Origin: Micropterix aruncella
Taxonomy: Eukaryota; Arthropoda; Insecta; Lepidoptera; Micropterigidae
Length of the DNA: 64,000 bases
NCBI GenBank assembly: GCA_944548615.1
Contig: OX155972.1
Span: 10,041,161-10,105,160 of the forward strand
Reading direction: 5' to 3'
Part shown: piece after piece, positions 57,868-64,000 of the stretch
Layout of the letters: each line of letters starts with the position of its first letter
How positions within the stretch are numbered: the stretch's first letter is position 1
Program-made: the position numbers and the translations under genes
Notes under the pieces: model-generated
What the model saw: the letters and a program-made list of their open reading frames with translations, nothing else
The model's database searches: none
What the model was told of the DNA's origin: nothing

Positions 57868-57907
57868 TGGTAGAAGAGAATCATATATTTAAATTTAAGT
57901 ATTTATT

Positions 57908-58188
57908 GGGCACGATTGCGTTTCTTCGTGAACTAAAATAGGTTAGAACGGAATGTGAAATGAACTATTGTCGATTTTCATGCACCAAAACTACCTGTCT
58001 AACATATAGACGCCCGAAAAAGTTTGAAAAATTTTTGTGCGGTATTAGATTTAGCCTTATCTTCGGTGGGTAGTTTTAATGAGGAAAAGTGACAACCGTT
58101 CATTTCACAATCCGCTCTGACGTACTGCTCTGTCTCGTTCACATGAACTAATTTCCGGTTTTAGTTCAAGAGAAACGCAATCGAGCCC
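57908..58188 (-). mobile_element. MITE-G copy 5
   Basis: Starts GGGCACGATTGCGTTTCTTC and ends AGAAACGCAATCGAGCCC. The left terminal repeat is internally shortened. Flanks are ATT and GTT, so the 3-bp duplication has decayed. Confidence 0.85.
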
Positions 58189-58858
58189 GTTATATACGTA
58201 TCATTACTAAATATTATTTATTATTGCTTATTTATAGCTGTGAAGGCCTTTTAAGGGCACGAAACTGAACAAGAACAACAAAAAAAATAGTATATCGGAA
58301 AAATATATTTTTAAAATTTAAAATAGGAGATTATCCTACAATTACAAATGAGTTGGGAATATTTATTGTTTTTTATTTAGGCTTTTTCCAACTGTAAGTA
58401 AGGTCTAAATTTTAAAAGTTTTCATACTTTTCAACTCAGTTTTAATTCAGTTAAGACAGTTTTTAAAATGTTTTTAAAAAAAATACAGCAAATATCTGAA
58501 AATAACTTTTTTTTTATGTAAAACCTAATTCTTTATCTATTTTCTAAAATTTTTGCTAAAACATGGGGTACTGGTATCGGTCGGTAATTTGAGGGATCAA
58601 ACTTCGGTCCATATCTGTCACCTGATACTTGATAAGAAATATGTTTTCGGTTGATTGTGTTTAAAAAAAAAAATGATAATGTTATATTAATTAATTAAAT
58701 TCACAAGTATATGTTCACAGTAAGAAACCTTTTTAGGCTACTTAATTTATTGGTCAATTTAGTTATATATTAATCTATATATTTATTTATTTTACTTATC
58801 TATAAACTTAAATATTTTCTTTTTCTTTATTTAATATTAGTTCTTTATTTATATACAC

Positions 58859-58892
<34 letters not shown>

Positions 58893-59186
58893 ACCTTAAA
58901 ACTTATAAGAATAAATGAGCAATCGGAATGAATAAGAAAAAAAAAAAAAAAAAAGAAAGAAAGTGAAGTCATTATGATTAAAGTGAAGTCTTAAATACTA
59001 TCACCCCAGAACAGATATACAATCTAGTGGGGGGATAAAATCCACACAAATGCATTCTTATCTGCTTCGCAAAAATCAATTGTATTGTTTTGGATAATTT
59101 TATAAAATAAAAAAAATTAAAAAATAAAAATATTTTGTTCAGTTTCATGTAAATAATAACCCCACGGAAAGAAAATATTTTTCATA
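58189..59186. other. AT-rich interval
   Basis: Holds a short (AT)n at about 58864-58890 and an A18 run near 58939. No gene recognised. Confidence 0.45.
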
Positions 59187-59960
59187 TTGGCTGAAGTATA
59201 CGCCATTATGGAATGTGCGGATATCAACCTCCATAAGAACTACGCCAACCACCGTATCTATATCCACTCGGATAGCAAGGCAGCTCTTATGGCATTAGCC
59301 TCGAATACCATTAATTCAAAGCTAGTGCAAAACTGCATATCACTACTGAATTCCCTGGACAAAAAGAACAGGGTAATTCTAAGATGGGTTCCCGGCCAAG
59401 CAGGAATCGAGGGAAATGAAAAAGCCGATGAATTTGCTAGGACGGGAGCAAAGAAAACGTTATACGGCCCTGAACCTTGCTGTGGCGTACCAAAAAGCCT
59501 TGCAAACCTAATGCTCAAACAAATATGTTTAGAACAATCCGTCAACCACTGGAACAACACACCAGGGTTGAATCATCCCAACGCACTAATTAAGGCTTAC
59601 GACCGTAAGACGGTCCGTGAGGCCTTATCGCTAAATAGGAACAATCTACGCATACTGGTGAGGGCACTCACGGGGCATGGTGGCCTGAACAAACACATGT
59701 TCAACCTAAAGCTCAGAGACACAAAAATGTGCAGATTCTGCCAAGGAGCAGCACCTCATGTGCGAGTGTGTTCCGCTGATGCGTAAAAGATACACCCACT
59801 TGGGGGGTCATTACCTCCAACCTGAGAAGGTAAAACAATATAGCGCCAAAATGTTCTTAAATGACACGAGGCTTAGCGCAGAATTATAGTAGGTGGCGAA
59901 CACAATGGATCAGCAATGGTCGCACTGTTACAAGGCTCATAAAGACCAAAAGCCCCACTC
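59187..59960 (+). pseudogene. LINE RNase H domain and zinc-binding C-terminus
   Basis: Open for 199 codons. It begins AEVYAIMECAD (catalytic Glu region), then IHSDSKAALMAL (catalytic Asp) and WVPGQAGIEGNEKADEFAR (last catalytic Asp), so a nearly full RNase H. It continues ALTGHGGLNKHMFNLKL and CRFCQ. A frameshift near 59745 separates this from HLMCECVPLMRKRY and LQPEKV, the rest of the zinc-binding tail. The reverse transcriptase is missing. The arrangement suits I/Loa- or R1-type LINEs that carry RNase H, and it differs from the R1-clade element at 46109, which shows no RNase H. Confidence 0.85.
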
Positions 59961-60420
59961 AACAAATAATAAATAATAGGCGGGATTTGTATATTACTTT
60001 TTAGGCATTTCATTTTGGAAATAAATGTATTCAAATTCTTGATCTTATTTCGAGTTGCAGGTCCTTAAAGCATCTCGTATACGTCATTTTATCTGTCGAC
60101 TCAAAAACCGAGCACCTGGTGGTGGAGCTAGAATTTAATTTACTTGCCACGTGCACTTGGCACTCGTTGATACGTCATATTTCTGACTTTCAGTTTGTTT
60201 ATGTAAACGTTGGATATATAACTCGCATATATATATTTTGTTAAGAGAAGTATTTTCAAGAAATAAATTTTAAAATACCTGGAAAAGTCCGTAGCTGGTG
60301 TAGCCATTTGCAAGGTCAGTTATTTTATCGGTGGCCCTGTTACTCTCGCTTTCAACTAGGCAAACCCCTGAAAAAAAAACGAAATATAAAAAATCTATCA
60401 TATAGCCCAGTCATAATTGG
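59961..60420. other. No recognisable gene
   Basis: Nothing recognised. Confidence 0.4.
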
Positions 60421-60432
60421 TAATAATTATGG

Positions 60433-61067
60433 GAGTTAATGGGCCCTTGCTGAGTTGGAAACGAAGACCCATTCTATTCAGGGTTGGTCACACTCACGGG
60501 TCAACAATGAAGTGCGAGCCTGGGTAGGACTCTGGCCTTATGGTTAGTTTCCCCTGGGAATCAACCTTCTGGCGCTCCTGGACGGTCTGCGCATCGTGCG
60601 GCGTAAGCCAATCGACTGTGCACTCTGACTGACAGTCGGGGGAGTCTGGAAGCAGTACTGTTTCCTATAGAGCGGGGGTGGTTACCATCGGTTATCCGAT
60701 CATCGGTTATCCGATCCTGGGTGGACAGCCGGGCAAAGGACGCTGTGGTCCGCGATAGATTCGGTAAACACCGTTTCACCGCTTCGTAAGGGAGAGGACC
60801 GCGCAAGCGACCTCGAACTCGTAACCAATCGAGAGACTTGAGTAATCTGGTCACAATTGGAAGTAAGGGCGTGAGTGTAAGCCCGCCGAGTAACACTCCT
60901 GGCTCTCTCGCGGTTAAGGCGTTGGCCTCTTACGGGCTTGCGGCGGAGCTAGATGGTGGACTGTTTTGTCCAAGTCTTCTGCGCTCACTCCTGGGAGATA
61001 GAACGACTAATCGTTAAAACTTTCTGAGGTGACGGGCTCGCCCGCTGTAGTCGACAACCCTAGTTGG
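60433..61067 (-). repeat. Family B repeat, complete copy
   Basis: On the minus strand it runs from CCAACTAGGGTTGTCGACTA to GGGCCCATTAACTC. TAATTATGG lies at both sides (60424-60432 and 61068-61076), a 9-bp target duplication, so these ends are the true ends of family B. A short tandem (ATCGGTTATCCGATC) replaces part of the head near 60688-60720. Confidence 0.9.
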
Positions 61068-61260
61068 TAATTATGGTCGAAACCCGTAATGTCGAGCTGG
61101 ATATGTGTTGATACTTTTAACCGTGGGGAACAGCAGATTACGCCTAGCACTATTTACCTACCTTGGATACACAATGTATGCACATACGCTCTTATTAAGG
61201 GTAATTGAAAAAACATTTACCTTATTCATATGCACCTTAAACATATACCTTATTCATTTC

Positions 61261-61600
61261 GTGACCTTTCTCACAAGTGCAAACACGACTATGATACGAT
61301 ATTCCATCATGAAATGCCAGTTCCTGTCTTCCGGCTTGAACATCAGACCTTGAAACTTAATCGTGGTCAAAGTTCATTACAAGACCTTTCTAACTAGTCC
61401 AAACACGGCTATGATACGATATTCCATCTTGGAATGCCAGTGCCTATCTTCCAGCTTCATCATCAGACCTTGAAACCTAATCGTGGTCAAAGTTCATTCC
61501 AAGACTTTTATAACAAGTCCAAACGCAGCTATGATATGATGTTCGATCATGAGTTCCAGTTCATATCTTCCAACTCCATCATCAGATCAGTTCGACAGTA
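61261..61600. repeat. Three-unit 120-bp tandem repeat
   Basis: Units start near 61261, 61381 and 61501. Landmarks TATGATACGAT, CCAGTTCCT, TCTTCC and CATCAGA recur at exactly 120-bp spacing. The period equals 40 codons, but the frame is not open across all three. Confidence 0.85.
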
Positions 61601-62300
61601 CCATATTATTGTATTGTCATCAGAACTACATACAGCTGCCAATTGTCATGACGCTACGATCCTTGGAAGATGGTTAAATTAGTTACCTTAGATTCCATTA
61701 CATAGTTACATACAGGTCGACCTAATAAAAGCGTGTTAATTAGTATAAAATTATACAAAATTCACATTATCCATACAAAGATTTTTCTCCTCTTACTATA
61801 ATTCGTAGCAGCTCATTTTCTAAATGCAGTTGTCCAAATTCTATTAGCCATCTGTTAATTTTAAAATTAAACCTGGCAATATTGGTAATATTTTTGAAAT
61901 TATTATCAATGCTGTTATTTTTTTTTTTGCTTTATAAAATACATTTTCCTTTGTTCAAAGGTAGTTCTTACTAGGGGGATAAGGAAGTTAGTAGATGCTG
62001 CCGCTCTTGTTGCAAGAGCTTGCTGACCTTTTTCCAAATTCTGTGGATGCTTTTGGACGAAAATCAGGATTCATTTCACAAACATCTGTTTTTTGCAAAA
62101 CCTGGAACTCTTCAAACAGAAGTGCAGAAGAATAACGTATAGATTTTTTTTTAATTACCCTTAATAAGAGCTTATGTGCATACATTGTGTATCCGAGGTA
62201 GGTAAATAGTGCTGGGCGTAATCTGCTATTCCCCACGGTTAAAAGTATCAACATAGGTATATCCAGCTCGAAATTCCCGGTTTCGACCATAATTATTTAG

Positions 62301-62539
62301 GTACCTGCGAGAAACGGAATACGGGCGTGAGTGCTTCATTTCGTTAAATCTAATCGTTAATAAAATTAATTTGACATTTTTATGCTAAAACTCTGTGTTG
62401 TAAATTCTATGTTTATGTCCATTCTCATTCTGCAGTTGTTGTTACTTTCTTTAACTTTAACCGACAAGAAGGTAAAGTATTGTAAACGCGCTAAAATTTG
62501 TTTTCGAGAGGAATACGGATATATACATTTTTACACCAT
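62301..62539. other. No recognisable gene
   Basis: Nothing recognised. Confidence 0.4.
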
Positions 62540-62665
62540 TAACACCGGATGATTAAAACCATTTCCAGACTGAGGTCTGTGTCTTTCTCTCTCTATCTGT
62601 GTGTGTGTGACGATATAAGCAAAAAGCTTCATCCGATATTGTTATATATCTTTAATGCAATGTCT
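62540..62665 (-). repeat. RepA repeat, 3' terminal fragment
   Basis: On the minus strand: ATCGGATGAAGCTTTTTGC, a CACACACACAGATAG stretch and CAGACCTCAGTCTGGAAATG, the diverged RepA terminal region. Confidence 0.5.
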
Positions 62666-62777
62666 TGTAGAGTCGGAGGGCAAGCGATAATCCAAAAGTA
62701 AAGTCTTGTTTGTTGGTATTATTATATAATCGATAAGAACCGGGTGATTTTATGTGTAGTGAAAATAAGTTTGGAAG

Positions 62778-62948
62778 TTCACTAATTCATTGTTCTGGGA
62801 AGGTGCATACAATATCGAGGTAGCAATGAGGATAGCCAACCTCCTGGAAGAGAAAGAAAATGAAGAAGACTACTGGCTACTCACAGTTGGTGATGATACT
62901 CCGGGGAAAGTTGTATCTGATGAGTTCCTTGGAAAGTTGACATCTTGA
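62778..62948 (+). other. Possible coding segment, 57 codons, unknown
   Basis: The frame from 62778 to the TGA at 62946-62948 contains WEGAYNIEVAMRIANLL, then EEKENEEDYWLLTVGDD and KVVSDEFLGKL. The composition (acidic, with W and Y, no low complexity) looks protein-like, unlike surrounding frames. CTGGGAAG before GTGCATAC at about 62802 could be a splice acceptor. I do not recognise the family. It may be a host exon or a transposon remnant. Confidence 0.3.
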
Positions 62949-63149
62949 GAACTGCCTCGCATGTCCAGAGTGAAGAGCGGCGAGAGAGAGAATTATGAGA
63001 CAAGTGGTATAACATCTTATAGCCATGGTCGCGCCTCTCATTCTCCGGAGACGAACACTGTAAATTTAAACATTTTTTTCCATGGATTCAAAAGCATTAA
63101 TTTATATTATTATATAAAATACGAATTACTCAAGTGTGTCTGAACAATC

Positions 63150-63425
63150 ATTTCATGTTTAAACTCTTTATTGTGAAAATATCACAATAGGCGGGTTTAT
63201 TGTCATATGACAATCTCTTACAACCAACCCTACTATGACGTGTTATATATATGTGTGCGTGTAACATGTCTGTAAGTGTGTGTCTTGTTATTGGATTCGA
63301 TCGACAGAATTGAAAATGCAATTCCGTTAATTTGATCCCAACGGAAAATGGTGACCCAGCCGAGAATCGAACCCGGGACCTTACAATGTAAGATCAGGCG
63401 ACCAAACCACTATGCCACCGGGCCG
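63150..63425 (-). mobile_element. tRNA-derived SINE
   Basis: On the minus strand the head (63425 to 63350) looks like a tRNA: GGCCCGGTGGCATAGTGG with a box A-like stretch, and GGTTCGATTC as box B. The body follows, and the 3' part reads GATTGTCATATGACAATAAA, CCGCCTATTGTG and CACAATAAAG, then an A-rich end. The head does not fold into a convincing functional tRNA (position 33 is C), so it is a SINE head and not a tRNA gene. Confidence 0.8.
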
Positions 63426-63924
63426 TATCATGTCCCTAAATTCCTAGTTATTCTTTGTCCCATCCCACCTCCGCATTTAATTTAAATATTTTTTTTATTC
63501 ATTATACCTATTAATATTTCACACACGTTTAAAATAGTAGGTTATACAGTTTAAAATCTACTTGCTAGAGCGATGCCCGTACTTAGATAGTATAATATTT
63601 TAATCAGTTTATTACTTTATTTCTCTGCGCAATTTCCTTAAGTTGCCCTATAAATTGGCTATAATTCCCATTTCTCTGCGGAATTATAGCCCACCCTGTA
63701 TAGAAAATCGACTTTCACCGGCAATTTACTAAGGACGTCATCTCACTAAATTTAAAAATCGAATTCGAATTTCGTACGAGCGAAATAACGCAATGAAGAT
63801 TTGAATTTCGAACTTACGTCGCGAGGTATCAAACACGCGACGGCACAAATTTAAATATTTGTTTCCCCCTTACCTTTGTATGACGGATTTTAAATATTAT
63901 TTGTGTCGCTTGTATATGAGATAG
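63426..63924. other. No recognisable gene
   Basis: Nothing recognised. Confidence 0.4.
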
Positions 63925-64000
63925 TCCAACCAAAATTTCACAATGTAATCTCTGCTTAACAAGGCACCTGTGTACATAGAATGTTAAGTCTCTAAGTGCA
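63925..64000 (+). repeat. RepA repeat, 3' half, cut by window end
   Basis: GTCCAACCAAAATTTCACA, then AACAAGGCACCTGTGTAC, the start of the RepA 3' half. The rest lies outside the window. Confidence 0.7.

Larger units (their letters stand above)
60421..62300. mobile_element. Element with ~150-bp terminal inverted repeats
   Basis: 61068-61215 and 62145-62295 are inverted repeats with about 90% agreement over blocks such as TTGATACTTTTAACCGTGGG, CACTATTTACCTACCT, GGATACACAATGTATGCACA and CTTATTAAGGGTAATT. The left repeat is split from its outer bases by the family B unit at 60433-61067. The centre holds a 120-bp tandem repeat. No transposase frame seen. Outer ends are not exactly fixed. Confidence 0.75.

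Noticed and set aside
63350..63425. A functional tRNA gene on the minus strand
   Set aside because: Box A- and box B-like blocks are present, but the anticodon arm is poor (C at position 33), and a SINE body and tail continue directly from it.

Overview
This 64 kb window is repeat-dominated, AT-rich insect nuclear DNA, most likely from a butterfly or moth. The reasons are two short Helitrons with A|TC...CTAG|T ends of the kind common in Lepidoptera, a tRNA-headed SINE with a Lepidoptera-style tail, many non-LTR retrotransposon tails, PIF/Harbinger, hAT and piggyBac-like relics, and one host exon encoding the C-terminal end of a C-type lysozyme (21828-21961, minus strand). That exon is the only host coding sequence I can support. 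Nearly everything else recognisable is mobile DNA in various stages of decay, and there is no bacterial-style gene organisation. || Layout. 1-9.9 kb: LINE tails (1034-2116, 4030-4676, 5691-5832, 8524-8742), a first copy of an interspersed repeat I call RepA, a 300-bp MITE (MITE-G) inserted into a LINE, and two internally deleted Harbinger elements (5926-7586, 8836-9872). 12-14.3 kb: inverted RepA copy, Helitron, first copy of a ~640-bp repeat I call family B, RNase H relic. 16.0-17.4 kb: long fold-back element carrying 5S rRNA-derived sequence in both arms. 21.8 kb: lysozyme exon. 23-29.3 kb: RepA holding a MITE, third Harbinger, piggyBac-like family C, second Helitron, hAT-like MITE. 29.8-31.7 kb: two more LINE relics. 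33.6-36.5 kb: Harbinger-type MITE, nested tandem repeats, 540-bp (AT)n. 37.3-50 kb: nested family B / hAT / R1-clade complex. 50-58 kb: family D, LINE tails, Penelope-like element with inverted repeats, family C copies expanded by (AT)n and split by a 53-bp-arm palindrome. 59-64 kb: RNase H LINE relic, long-TIR element containing family B and a 3x120-bp tandem repeat, SINE. || The most interesting structure is at 38-50 kb. Family B was invaded by an inverted family B, which was invaded by a direct family B, which was invaded by an R1-clade retrotransposon. All three events fall at the same dinucleotide-level position (TGTTAGTCRGAG...) and each made a 13-15 bp target-site duplication. A hAT element with an exact 8-bp duplication then split the innermost family B. 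This suggests a self-targeting repeat family tied to a site-specific R1-type endonuclease. || Caution on assembly: 37444-41227 and 41428-44905 are almost identical and lie either side of a 200-N gap. One side carries an extra 310 bp consisting of a TTAA-flanked MITE. This looks like two allelic contigs placed in tandem, so the region probably represents one locus, not a real duplication.
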